DNA of 64,000 nt from Solihabitans fulvus (GTDB lineage Bacteria > Actinomycetota > Actinomycetes > Mycobacteriales > Pseudonocardiaceae). The notes under the pieces were generated by a model. The model saw nothing but the letters and a program-made list of their open reading frames with translations, was not told where the DNA came from and did no database searches. Position 1 is the first letter of the stretch. The number at the start of each line of letters is the position of its first letter. Both the position numbers and the translations under genes were made by a program. The DNA is taken from contig NZ_VUOB01000019.1 of NCBI RefSeq assembly GCF_008386585.1, positions 46,848 through 110,847 of the forward strand. Direction: 5' to 3'. Below are positions 27,600 to 35,687 of this stretch, in pieces.

Positions 27600-29204
27600 C
27601 TAGAACAGCGCGGTCACGGCGGGCAGTGCGGCGGCTCGCTCCGCCGGCACCAGGCCGATCCGGCTGCGCCGGTCCAGCACGTCGGCCGCGTCGAGCGCGC
27701 CCTCGTGCCGCACGGCCCACACGGCCTCGGCGACGGTCACCGCGACCCCGGGGGCGAGCGGCGCGGCGAGGTCCGCGTCGAACTCGGCCAGCGCGTGCAC
27801 CCTGGCCGCCTCCGTGCCGTACTTGGCGACCAGCCGGCCCGGTGCGTCCACAGTGGACAGCGTGGACGCCGGGGCCGCGCCGACCAGCGGCACGTTCGTG
27901 GTCCTGGACGGCCCGGCGGACAGGCCCCTGGTGCGCACCGCCGCGTCCACGGCGTCGGCGGCCATCCTGCGGTAGGTCGTCAGCTTGCCGCCGACGACCG
28001 TCACCACGCCGTCCGGCGCGGTCAGCACCGCGTGCCGCCGCGACAGGTCCGCGCTGCGGCCGCCCTCGGGCGAGCCGGGCAGGTCGATCAGCGGCCGCAG
28101 GCCGGCGAAGCTGCCGAGCACGTCCTCGGGGCGCAGCCGGTGGTCCAGCACCGAGGACGCCACGTCCAGCAGGAAGTCCACGTCGCCCTGCGGCACCTCG
28201 GGCACGTCCGGCACCGGGCCGTCCACGGGCTCGTCGGTCAGGCCCAGGTACACCCTGCCGTCCTGTTGCGGCATCAGCAGCACGAACCGGTTGGCCTCGC
28301 CGGGCACCGGGATGGTCAGCGCCGTGCCGGTCAGCCCGGTGGCCGCCGCGTCGAGCACCAGGTGCGAGCCCCTGGACGGCCGCAGCCGCACCGAGTCGAC
28401 CAGCTGGCCGGCCCACACGCCCGCCGCGTTCACCACCGCGTTCGCCCGCACCTCGAAGGCGGTTCCGGTGAGTTCGTCGACGACCTCGGCGCCGTCCCCG
28501 CGCAGCGTGCTGACCCTTGCCCTGGTGAGGATCTTCGCGCCGAACCCGGCCGCGGTCCTGGCCAGCGCGAGCACCAGCCGCGCGTCGTCGACGAGCTGGC
28601 CGTCGTAGGACAGCAGCCCGCCGCGCAGGCCGGCGCGGCGCAGGCCGGGCGCCAGCGCCAGGGCCTCGGCCGCCGGCACCCGGCGCGGGCCGGGCAGCAC
28701 CGAGGACGGGGTGCGGGCCAGCCGGCGCAGCGCGTCCCCCGCGTGCAGTCCGGCCTGGACCACGGCCTGCGCGCGCAGCGAGATTCCGGCCCCGCACGCC
28801 GGGTCGTGCAGCGGAACCAGTTGCGGCAGCGAGCGGACCAGGTGCGGCGCGGTCCTGGTCATCAGCACGCCGCGCTCGACGGCGCTCTCGTGCGCGAGCC
28901 CGACCTCGCCCTGCGCCAGGTAGCGCAGCCCGCCGTGCACCAGCTTGCTCGACCACCGCGAGGTGCCGAACGCGAGGTCGTGCGCCTCGACGAGGCAGAC
29001 GGACAGGCCTCGCGAGGCCGCGTCGAGCGCGACCCCCGCGCCGGTCACGCCGCCGCCGACGACGAGCAGGTCGACCACCTGGCCGCCGGCCACCGAGGCC
29101 AGGTCGGCCGCGCGGCGTGCCGCGTTCAGCGAGGTGGCCCGCAGCGAACCAGCGGGCAGGGGAGTGGTGGACGCGGGAGTGGCGGACGCGGGTGTGGCAG
29201 TCAC
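27600..29204 (-). CDS. glpD: Glycerol-3-phosphate dehydrogenase, FAD-dependent
   Basis: Oxidises sn-glycerol-3-phosphate to dihydroxyacetone phosphate at the membrane, feeding electrons to quinone; 534 residues. The FAD-binding fold is LLVVGGGVTGAGVALDAASR. GLSVCLVEAHDLAFGTS, SSKLVHGGLRYL and VVGGKLTTYRRMA are all GlpD signatures. The N-terminus has a short repeat (ATPAS twice). GTG 29204 is embedded in one copy of an 81-bp direct repeat, and a 37-codon upstream frame overlaps it (GTGA). The TetR gene 180 bp upstream is the probable regulator. Confidence 0.94.
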   Translation of the reverse strand: MTATPASATPASTTPLPAGSLRATSLNAARRAADLASVAGGQVVDLLVVGGGVTGAGVALDAASRGLSVCLVEAHDLAFGTSRWSSKLVHGGLRYLAQGEVGLAHESAVERGVLMTRTAPHLVRSLPQLVPLHDPACGAGISLRAQAVVQAGLHAGDALRRLARTPSSVLPGPRRVPAAEALALAPGLRRAGLRGGLLSYDGQLVDDARLVLALARTAAGFGAKILTRARVSTLRGDGAEVVDELTGTAFEVRANAVVNAAGVWAGQLVDSVRLRPSRGSHLVLDAAATGLTGTALTIPVPGEANRFVLLMPQQDGRVYLGLTDEPVDGPVPDVPEVPQGDVDFLLDVASSVLDHRLRPEDVLGSFAGLRPLIDLPGSPEGGRSADLSRRHAVLTAPDGVVTVVGGKLTTYRRMAADAVDAAVRTRGLSAGPSRTTNVPLVGAAPASTLSTVDAPGRLVAKYGTEAARVHALAEFDADLAAPLAPGVAVTVAEAVWAVRHEGALDAADVLDRRSRIGLVPAERAAALPAVTALF

Positions 29205-29370
29205 AGGGACCTCGCTGGGAAGGAATGGCCGGTGTGGGTTGGCTTGCCGTGTCTCGGTGGTGCGACGGCCCGCGTGGTCTGGCGCTGCGTGGCGGACGCG
29301 GGTGTGGCAGTCACAGGGACCTCGCTGGGAAGGAATGGCCGGAGTGGGTTGGCTTGCCGTGTCTGGGTGG
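29180..29370. repeat. 81-bp direct repeat duplicating the glpD start region
   Basis: Two copies (29180-29260 and 29290-29370), offset by 110 bp, agree at 79 of 81 positions. Each includes the GTG, the ribosome-binding region and the first codons of glpD. The outer copy therefore creates a second translational start ahead of the gene. Confidence 0.95.
29201..29314 (-). CDS. 37-codon upstream ORF coupled to glpD
   Basis: The second copy of the duplicated glpD leader starts at GTG 29314 with the same upstream context as glpD. It reads VTATPASATQRQTTRAVA and continues to a TGA at 29203-29201 that overlaps the glpD GTG (29204-29202). The 110-bp offset shifts the frame, so it is not an N-terminal extension of GlpD. 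The peptide itself has no recognisable function; translation of it could couple to or attenuate glpD. Whether it is translated is unproven. Confidence 0.45.
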   Translation of the reverse strand: MTATPASATQRQTTRAVAPPRHGKPTHTGHSFPARSL

Positions 29371-29383
29371 CGTGGCGGTCATC

Positions 29384-30022
29384 TCACGCCTCGCCGGGGA
29401 GGGTCGGCCGCAGCGCGGCGTCGAGTTGGGTCGCCAGCTCGGCGAGCAGCGACTCCTGCGCGAGGTCGGCGGTGGCCGGGCGCATCGACAGCACGACCGC
29501 CTGCACGGTCAGGTACAGCAGCCTGGCTTGCACCAGGGGCTCGGTCTGCCGCACCGAGCCGTCGCCGTGCCCGACCACGATCTGCTCGCGGACGAACTGC
29601 TCGGCGATCCGCTGCGTGCTGCCGAGTCGGTCCACGATGTAGGGCAGCATCAGTTCGGCGTCGAGTTCGAGCACCCGCCGCAGCAGCGGGTCCGAGACCA
29701 GCGCGCGCGCCGCGTCGACGGCCCCGGCGACCAGCCGCTGCCGGGCCGTCGGCAGCTGGCTCGCCGCCTTGGCCGCGTCCTGTAACAGCGCGCCGAACTC
29801 CCTGGTCATCAGCGCGGTGACCAGGCTGCGCACGTCGGGGACGCGTCGGTAGAGCGTCATCCTGCTGACCCCGGCGCGGCGGGCCACGTCGGTCAGCGTG
29901 GTGCGCCGCACGCCGACCGCGAGCACGCAGGCGCGGGTGGCGTCGAGCAGCGCGGCGTCGTCGACCCGGTTGGTCGAGGTGCGGGTGGCGGTCAGTTCGG
30001 TGCTGTGACGATTGGACGTCAT
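29384..30022 (-). CDS. TetR family regulator
   Basis: A 212-residue TetR protein. The helix-turn-helix is TTLTDVARRAGVSRMTLYRR (residues 41-60), and the remainder is helical. It lies between glpD (same strand, downstream) and the divergent AGPS-like flavoprotein, the order recalled for M. tuberculosis Rv2249c-Rv2250c-Rv2251. Only 16 bp separate its ATG from the flavoprotein GTG, so the two promoters overlap and GTCAC-N9-GTGAC (30025-30043) could be its operator. Confidence 0.88.
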   Translation of the reverse strand: MTSNRHSTELTATRTSTNRVDDAALLDATRACVLAVGVRRTTLTDVARRAGVSRMTLYRRVPDVRSLVTALMTREFGALLQDAAKAASQLPTARQRLVAGAVDAARALVSDPLLRRVLELDAELMLPYIVDRLGSTQRIAEQFVREQIVVGHGDGSVRQTEPLVQARLLYLTVQAVVLSMRPATADLAQESLLAELATQLDAALRPTLPGEA

Positions 30023-30038
30023 GTGTCACACTGTAGCG

Positions 30039-31712
30039 GTGACCGAGCGCATCGACCACACCCTCCGGGGCAGTTGGACACCATCCGGCGCGGCGGACGC
30101 CGCCCTGCCGCCGCACGCGCTGCGCTGGCTGCGGGACCGCACCGGCCTCGCCGCCGCCAGCACGCCCGCCGGGCCGGACTCCGTCATCGCCGTCGGCGAC
30201 TCGACCCTGCCCGACGCCGCCCGCGCCGCGCTGGCCGCGCTCGTCGGCGAGTCGAACGTGTTGCTGGACCGGGACTCCCGGCTCGGCCGAGCCGGCGGGC
30301 TGTCCTATGTGGACCTGATGCGGCACAGGGGCGCTGGCGAGCTGGCCGTGCCGGACGCCGTCGTGCTGCCGGCCGATCCCGACCAGGTGGTCGAGGTGCT
30401 GCGGGCCTGCGCCGCGCAGGACATCGGCGTCGTCCCGTTCGGCGGCGGCACCTCGGTCGTCGGCGGCGTCAGCGCGCTGCGCGGCGACAAGGTCGCGGTG
30501 GTCGCGCTCGACCTGGCCAGGCTCGACGCGCTCGTGTCGGTCGACCCCGTCTCCAGGATCGCGGTGCTCCAGGCCGGCGTGCGCGGCCCGGACGCCGAAC
30601 GGCTGCTCGCCGCGCACGGCCTGACCATCGGCCACGTGCCGCAGTCCTTCGAGCGGGCCACCATCGGCGGGTTCGCGGCGACGCGCTCGGCGGGCCAGGC
30701 GTCCGCCGGGTACGGCCGCTTCGAGGACATGGTCGAGGGCCTGCGGCTGGCCACCCCGGTCGGCGAGTGGCGGCTCGGCAGCGCCCCGGCCTCGGCCGCC
30801 GGCCCCGACCTCCGACAGCTCGTCGTCGGCAGCGAGGGCGCGTTCGGCGTGATCACCGAGGTCGCGCTGCGGGTTCGGCCGACGCCGACCGAGCGGCGCT
30901 ACGAGGGTTACGTGCTGGACGGCTGGGAGGCCGGCGGCGAGGCCGTCCGAGACCTTGCCCAGCAACGGGTTCTCGCCGACATCACCCGACTGTCCGATGT
31001 GGACGAGACCGAGGTCTCCCTCGCGCTCAGCGGCGGCTGGAAGTCCACCGCCCTGCGCGGCTACCTGCGGGCGCGCGGGATCGCCAGGCCATGCCTGCTC
31101 ATCCTCGGCTGGGAGGCCGCGTCCCCGGCGGAGGCGGCCGTCCGCCGCGCCGCCACGCTGCGCGTCCTCGGCGAGCACCGCACGGTCCGGCTCGGCAGGC
31201 CGCTCGGCGAGGCGTGGCTGCACGGCAGGTTCAACGGTCCGCGCCAGCGCGACGCCCTGCTGGACGCGGGTGTCTGCGTCGAGACGCTGGAGACCGCGAC
31301 CCACTGGTCCAGGCTCGACGAACTCCGCGACGCGGTGCGTGCCGCTCTCGTCGACGCGCTGCGCACCCCGCAGCACCGACCCGTGGTGATGTGCCACGTC
31401 TCGCACGCCTACGAGACCGGCGCGTCCCTGTACTTCACGGTGCTGGTGCCCCGATCGGAGCAGGACCCGATCGGCCAGTGGCAGCAGGCCAAGGCCGCGG
31501 CCTGCGCGGCGATCTCCCGCATCGGCACTGGCGAACCGCCGCTCGGCACGATCAGCCACCACCACGCCGTCGGCACCGACCACGCCCCCTACCTGGCCGC
31601 CGAGATCGGCGAGCTCGGCGTGGACGTGCTCGGCAGCGTGAAGCGCACGCTCGACCCGAGCGGCATCCTCAACCCAGGCAAGCTTCTGGGCCAAGAGCTC
31701 CTAACGCGATGA
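30039..31712 (+). CDS. FAD-linked oxidase, alkyldihydroxyacetonephosphate-synthase-like
   Basis: A 557-residue VAO/PCMH-fold flavoprotein. The FAD-binding domain has PFGGGTSVVGGV, a PQSFERATIGGFAAT segment and GSEGAFGVITEVALRVRP. The C-terminal cap ends with ISHHHAVGTDHAPYL and DPSGILNPGKLL, both typical of AGPS-type enzymes. In eukaryotes AGPS makes ether lipids from acyl-DHAP; the bacterial reaction is unproven, but a link with glycerol-3-phosphate or DHAP metabolism fits the neighbouring glpD. The GTG at 30039 is nearly leaderless, with TGTAGC just upstream. Confidence 0.87.
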   Translation: MTERIDHTLRGSWTPSGAADAALPPHALRWLRDRTGLAAASTPAGPDSVIAVGDSTLPDAARAALAALVGESNVLLDRDSRLGRAGGLSYVDLMRHRGAGELAVPDAVVLPADPDQVVEVLRACAAQDIGVVPFGGGTSVVGGVSALRGDKVAVVALDLARLDALVSVDPVSRIAVLQAGVRGPDAERLLAAHGLTIGHVPQSFERATIGGFAATRSAGQASAGYGRFEDMVEGLRLATPVGEWRLGSAPASAAGPDLRQLVVGSEGAFGVITEVALRVRPTPTERRYEGYVLDGWEAGGEAVRDLAQQRVLADITRLSDVDETEVSLALSGGWKSTALRGYLRARGIARPCLLILGWEAASPAEAAVRRAATLRVLGEHRTVRLGRPLGEAWLHGRFNGPRQRDALLDAGVCVETLETATHWSRLDELRDAVRAALVDALRTPQHRPVVMCHVSHAYETGASLYFTVLVPRSEQDPIGQWQQAKAAACAAISRIGTGEPPLGTISHHHAVGTDHAPYLAAEIGELGVDVLGSVKRTLDPSGILNPGKLLGQELLTR

Positions 31713-31759
31713 CTGTCCGACGGAGTGACGCCCAGGCGGCGCCTCGCCGCGTTGTCGTC

Positions 31760-31786
31760 GCCCCACATGGCTCCGCCATGAGGGGC
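31760..31786. repeat. REP-like hairpin
   Basis: GCCCC-A-CATGGC-TCC-GCCATG-A-GGGGC folds into an 11-bp stem with a single symmetric A/A mismatch and a TCC loop. It lies 48 bp after the flavoprotein stop and 79 bp before the next gene on the same strand. It may be a terminator or a dispersed repeat; a second copy was not seen in this window. Confidence 0.55.
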
Positions 31787-31864
31787 TCCTCCGCCTTGCG
31801 ACGCACCACCTGGACGCCACTCCCAGTCGAACGCCATCACGTTAGAAGCTCTAGTCTCGCTGAG

Positions 31865-33067
31865 GTGACAGGTGACCTGCTGATCCGCTCTGTCCGCCCG
31901 TGGCCGAGCGGTCCGGACGTCCCCGAGGTCGACGTGCTGTGCCGAGGCGGGGTGATCGCCGAGGTCGGCGCCGGGTTGCCGGCTCCGGACGGCGTCCCGG
32001 TCGCGGACGGCGGTGGCGGCGTGCTGCTGCCCGCGTTCGTCGACTCGCACGCCCACCTCGACTCCACCAGGCTCGGGCTGCCGTTCCGCCCGCACTCGGC
32101 GTCGGCGGGCCTGGCCGGCCTCGTCGAGAACGACCGCCGCAACTGGCGGGACGCCGGCCTGTCAGTGACCGAGCGCGCCACGCACACCCTCGGCAGCACC
32201 ATCGCGGCCGGCGCGACCATGGTGCGCAGCCACGCCCAGGTTGACCTCGACTCCGGGCTGGAACGGCTGGAGGGCGTGCTCGCCGCGCGGGCGGAGCACG
32301 CGGCCCGCGCGCACGTGCAGGTCGTGGCGTTCCCGCAGGTCGGCATCCTGCGCGAGAAGGGCACGGCCGAGCTGCTCGACGCGGCCATGCGCGCCGGTGC
32401 CGACCTGGTCGGCGGCCTCGACCCCGCCGGGTACGACCGCGACCCGGTCGGGCACCTCGACGTGGTGTTCGGCCTGGCCGAGAAGTACCAGCGCGGGGTG
32501 GACGTGCACCTGCACGACGCCGGTTCGCTCGGCGCGTTCCAGCTCGAGCTGATCTGCGAGCGGGTCGCCGCGCTCGACATGCGCGGCAGGGTCACCATCA
32601 GCCACTGCTTCGCGCTGTCCACTGTGGACGCCGAGCGGCAGCGCGAGCTGATCGACCTGCTCGCCGAGCACGACGTCGCCGTGACGACCGTGGCGCCGGG
32701 CGCGCGGGAACCGTTGCCGCTGCGCGAACTGCGCTGGGCCGGGGTCCGGCTCGGGCTCGGCCAGGACGGCATCCGCGACTACTGGTCGCCCTACGGCAAC
32801 GGCGACATGCTCGACCGCACCTGGCAGTTGGCCTACCGCAACGGTTTCCGCAAGGACGCCGACGTGGAGATGTGCGTGGACATCGCGACGAGGGGCGGGG
32901 CCGCGGTGCTCGACGGGCCGGGCGGCGGCCTGGTCGAGGGCGATCCCGCCGAACTCGTCGTGGTGCCGGGCGACTCGGTCACGGCTGCGGTGATGGACCG
33001 CGCCCCGCGCACGCTCGTCGTGCACGAGGGCCGCGTGGTGGCCGAGCGGGGCGTCCTCGCGGAGTGA
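31865..33067 (+). CDS. Amidohydrolase, cytosine-deaminase-like
   Basis: A 400-residue metal-dependent deaminase/hydrolase resembling CodA. Motifs in order are LLPAFVDSHAHLDSTRLGL (metal H-x-H), VDVHLHDAGSLGAF, VTISHCFALS, and GQDGIRDYWSPYGNGDML carrying the aspartate that binds metal and activates water. It could deaminate cytosine or a related N-heterocycle such as isoguanine or creatinine analogues. GTG 31865 starts it; the much longer overlapping frames lack support. Confidence 0.88.
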   Translation: MTGDLLIRSVRPWPSGPDVPEVDVLCRGGVIAEVGAGLPAPDGVPVADGGGGVLLPAFVDSHAHLDSTRLGLPFRPHSASAGLAGLVENDRRNWRDAGLSVTERATHTLGSTIAAGATMVRSHAQVDLDSGLERLEGVLAARAEHAARAHVQVVAFPQVGILREKGTAELLDAAMRAGADLVGGLDPAGYDRDPVGHLDVVFGLAEKYQRGVDVHLHDAGSLGAFQLELICERVAALDMRGRVTISHCFALSTVDAERQRELIDLLAEHDVAVTTVAPGAREPLPLRELRWAGVRLGLGQDGIRDYWSPYGNGDMLDRTWQLAYRNGFRKDADVEMCVDIATRGGAAVLDGPGGGLVEGDPAELVVVPGDSVTAAVMDRAPRTLVVHEGRVVAERGVLAE

Positions 33068-33078
33068 CCCGACGGCGA

Positions 33079-33107
33079 GGGCGCCCCTCGTGACCCGAGG
33101 AGCGCCC
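33079..33107. terminator. Stem-loop terminator between convergent genes
   Basis: An 11-bp stem with one mismatch (GGGCGC-C-CCTCG against CGAGG-A-GCGCCC) and a 5-nt loop. It lies 11 bp after the amidohydrolase stop and about 20 bp before the MDR oxidoreductase stop. Confidence 0.75.
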
Positions 33108-33127
33108 TTCGCCTGCGGACCCAGTGC

Positions 33128-34138
33128 TCAGAAAGTGACGACCATCTTGCCGGTGTTCTCGCCGCGCAGCAGGCCGAGGAACGCCTCTGGGGCGTTGCGG
33201 ATGCCCTCGACGACGGTCTCGGAGTAGCGCAGCTTGCCGTCGCGGATCCAGCCGCCGACCTCCTGCATGAACTGCTGCTGGAGGTGGTAGTGGTCGCCGA
33301 CCAGCATGCCGCGCACGGTGAGCCGCTTGCCGATCAGCATCCCGAGGTTGCGCGGGGCCGGCGTGGGCTCGGTGCTGTTGTACTGCGAGATCATCCCGCA
33401 GACGGCGACGCGGCCGTGCAGGTTCAGCGAGGAGATCGCCGCCTCGAGGTGCTCGCCGCCCACGTTGTCGAAGTAGACGTCGATGCCGTCGGGCGCGGCG
33501 GCGGCCAGCTGCTCGGCGACGGGGCCGTCCTTGTAGTTGAACGCGGCGTCGAAGCCGAGCTCCTCGACCAGGTACCTGACCTTCTCGGCGGAACCCGCGC
33601 TGCCGATCACCCGTGCCGCGCCGCGCAGCTTGGCGACCTGGCCGACGACCTGGCCGACCGCGCCCGCCGCGCCGGACACGAACACCGTGTCGCCCTCCTT
33701 GAACGCGGCGACCTCCAGCAGGCCCGCGTACGCGGTCAGGCCGGGCATGCCGAGCACGCCGAGGTAGGTGGTGACGGGCGCGAGGTCGGGGTCGACCTTG
33801 ACGGCCTGCTTGGCGTCCACGACGGCGTACTCGCGCCAGCCGAGGTGGTGCAGCACGACGTCGCCGGGCTTGAGCGAGTCGACCGTGGAGGTGACGACCT
33901 CGCCGACCGCGCCGCCGAGCATGGCCTTGCCGAGCCGGTAGGGCTCGACGTAGGACTTCGTGTCGTTCATCCGGCCGCGCATGTACGGGTCGACGCTCAT
34001 CGCGATGTTGCGCACCAGCACCTGGCCCGGCTCCGGCGTGGGTACCTCGGCCTCGACGATCTCGAAGTTCTCGGCGGTCGGCCAGCCCTGCGGGCGGGAC
34101 TTGAGCCGGATCTCGACGGCGGTGGACGGCACGGTCAT
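33128..34138 (-). CDS. NADP-dependent oxidoreductase, MDR (curcumin/alkenal reductase-like)
   Basis: A zinc-free medium-chain reductase of 336 residues, usually reducing enone double bonds with NADPH. Markers are NIAMSVDPYMRGRMND, the Rossmann VSGAAGAVGQVVGQVAKL, GSAGSAEKVRYLVEELGFD, YFDNVGGEHLEAAI and the C-terminal LRGENTGKMVV. ATG 34138 has GGAGG about 8 nt upstream. Two near-identical operator-like repeats lie 47 bp upstream, but no regulator gene adjoins. Confidence 0.92.
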   Translation of the reverse strand: MTVPSTAVEIRLKSRPQGWPTAENFEIVEAEVPTPEPGQVLVRNIAMSVDPYMRGRMNDTKSYVEPYRLGKAMLGGAVGEVVTSTVDSLKPGDVVLHHLGWREYAVVDAKQAVKVDPDLAPVTTYLGVLGMPGLTAYAGLLEVAAFKEGDTVFVSGAAGAVGQVVGQVAKLRGAARVIGSAGSAEKVRYLVEELGFDAAFNYKDGPVAEQLAAAAPDGIDVYFDNVGGEHLEAAISSLNLHGRVAVCGMISQYNSTEPTPAPRNLGMLIGKRLTVRGMLVGDHYHLQQQFMQEVGGWIRDGKLRYSETVVEGIRNAPEAFLGLLRGENTGKMVVTF

Positions 34139-34184
34139 GGTGCGACCTCCCAGGAGGCAGTGTTGCGGGAACGTGGCTGCGGTA

Positions 34185-34217
34185 CGTACCAACTGGTTCA
34201 ACGTACCAAGTGGTTCA
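34185..34217. promoter_or_regulatory. Tandem operator CGTACCAA-N-TGGTTCA
   Basis: CGTACCAACTGGTTCA (34185-34200) and CGTACCAAGTGGTTCA (34202-34217) are direct repeats differing at one base, with a 17-bp period. Each contains the dyad ACCA-NN-TGGT. Placed 47-79 bp upstream of the MDR gene start, they are the likely sites for a repressor or activator encoded elsewhere. Confidence 0.65.
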
Positions 34218-34323
34218 ACAGCGCCCATCGGGCCTGATGTTCCCAGTTCCCGGCCGCTCTGCTGTGACCTGCCACTCGTTCGAGCGGGCTGGTGCCCTGT
34301 CCGCGAATGTCTCTGACGCCGCC

Positions 34324-34725
34324 CTACGAACCCTGGGTCGGCTCCCGGCGGCGGCGCACCACGCCGAGCCACAGGCCCCCGACCACGCCGCCGAAGAACA
34401 GCACCGAGGCCGCCGTCTCCCGCTCGCTCATCGCGTGCTCGCAGATGTTGATGTAGTCGACCAGCTCGGTGTTGCCCTGCGCGCCGAGCCCGGCCCACAC
34501 CGACTTGGTGTCCACGCCGCCGATCGCGTTGCCGCAACTGAGCTGGCCCGCCCTAGACGGGTCGGGCGCGGCGACGTGCACCGGGATCAGCCCGAGCACC
34601 AGGCCGGCGATCAGCGCGACCAGCGCGAGGACGGCGAAGAACACCCTCGGTCGCAGCGTGACCTCGATCAGTGGATCGGACTTGTCCGCCGCGTCGCCCG
34701 ACCCGCGCTCACCCTGCTTGCTCAC
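34324..34725 (-). CDS. Small membrane protein, function unknown
   Basis: A 133-residue protein with two membrane helices (around residues 28-48 and 105-123). They flank an extracytoplasmic segment that carries CGNAIGGVDTKSVW and a second cysteine (INICEHAMSERE), possibly a disulfide. The C-terminal tail is basic (VVRRRREP). GTG 34725 was chosen because upstream codons look non-coding. No family name was recognised, but the architecture is common in actinobacteria. Confidence 0.65.
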   Translation of the reverse strand: MSKQGERGSGDAADKSDPLIEVTLRPRVFFAVLALVALIAGLVLGLIPVHVAAPDPSRAGQLSCGNAIGGVDTKSVWAGLGAQGNTELVDYINICEHAMSERETAASVLFFGGVVGGLWLGVVRRRREPTQGS

Positions 34726-34915
34726 GGATGCAGCCTGCCCGCCGGATGGGGGCCGGGGAAGCCGTTCGGACTCATTCGTTAGGCATCCTTGACCCGCCGG
34801 TTGGATTCCGCTGACGGGCGGCATCAGAAAAACGGGCGTCCCCGAACGGGTGAGTCATGGCAATTGGGTCTTCCCGGGCGACCTCGCGCGCCCCTATCCT
34901 CGGTCGCGTCGTACT

Positions 34916-35028
34916 GATTGACGGACTGGTGCACTTCCGTCAATCACAGACCGGGAGACACCGGCCTCCCGCACCAATGCCCGGTGATGGCCCGGCCCCC
35001 GACGCAAACCCCCAGTGCCTCGGGGGCC
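34916..35028. ncRNA. Hairpin-rich intergenic region, possible structured RNA or terminator array
   Basis: Within a 479-bp gene-free spacer (34726-35204) four stems follow one another: GATTGACGGA/TCCGTCAATC (10 bp, 34916-34945); GGGAG/CTCCC (34953-34970); CACC/GGTG (34972-34986); and GGCCCCCGA/TCGGGGGCC (9 bp, 34994-35028). It lies downstream of the FtsK operon and upstream of the small membrane gene, both on the minus strand. It may terminate the operon, form a leader for the membrane gene, or encode an RNA. No known RNA family was recognised, and the strand is undetermined. The rest of the spacer holds no supported gene. Confidence 0.4.
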
Positions 35029-35204
35029 GTGGCCTGTCTACGAGCTGTTTCCGTTGCCCGCAGCCGAATCCCGGGTTCGGCGCCACTCGCTTCGCTCGCT
35101 GCCGCGAATGTCGATCTCCGTCGACGTCACGGGGAATCCGCGCGCCCGGTCGCGAATCCCGGGAAACCATCCCCGGCTCGCTGATCGAGATCAGCCGCGC
35201 CTGC

Positions 35205-35687
35205 TCAGTCCCGCTTGCGTCGAATGAGGCCGCGTTTCTGTAGCGCGTCCTCCAGCGCGCGGTAGGTGCGCTCGATCTCCCCGTCGAAATGCAGCTGGTC
35301 GTGGTCGGGCACCGTCTCGTCCGGCTGGGGCTGCGGGCTCATCGTCATCCACCGCTCGTCCCACAGCGCCTCGACGGCGGCCTCCCAGTGCAGCGCGACG
35401 CCGAGCCGCACGATCCGTTCCTGGTCGGCGATCCTGGCCATCCGCTCCTGGGACTCCAGCAGCGCCCGGTCCAGCACCGAGGCGCGCTCCTGGTCGTGCC
35501 GGCGCATCCGGTCGACCGACTCGGCCGCCATCCCGGCGATCTCCTTGTAGCGCTCGACCACCGACACCACGTCGCGTTCCGCTCCGGACTCGAGGGGGTT
35601 GGCCATCCGCTGCGCCGGGAACACCCGAGGGTCGCCGCCCGGCGAGAGTGTCGTGCCGTCGAAGGCACGGCTGGTTCGTTCGGTCAC
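35205..35687 (-). CDS. 160-residue protein coupled to the FtsK-like ATPase
   Basis: Unrecognised soluble protein. It has a mostly helical, highly charged sequence with a central coiled-coil-like stretch (RYKEIAGMAAESVDRMRRHD and LLESQERMARIADQER), then EAAVEALWDERWMTMSP and a basic C-terminus. The GTG at 35687 overlaps the ATPase stop by four bases (GTGA), so the two are made together, probably in fixed ratio. It is the last gene of the minus-strand cassette 35205-40151; a role as a partner or adaptor of the ATPase is inference. Confidence 0.7.
   Translation of the reverse strand: MTERTSRAFDGTTLSPGGDPRVFPAQRMANPLESGAERDVVSVVERYKEIAGMAAESVDRMRRHDQERASVLDRALLESQERMARIADQERIVRLGVALHWEAAVEALWDERWMTMSPQPQPDETVPDHDQLHFDGEIERTYRALEDALQKRGLIRRKRD

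Noticed and set aside
30005..33067. 1020-residue plus-strand frame spanning flavoprotein and amidohydrolase
   Set aside because: Only its end is real, in frame with the amidohydrolase from GTG 31865; the earlier part is an out-of-phase reading of the flavoprotein gene.
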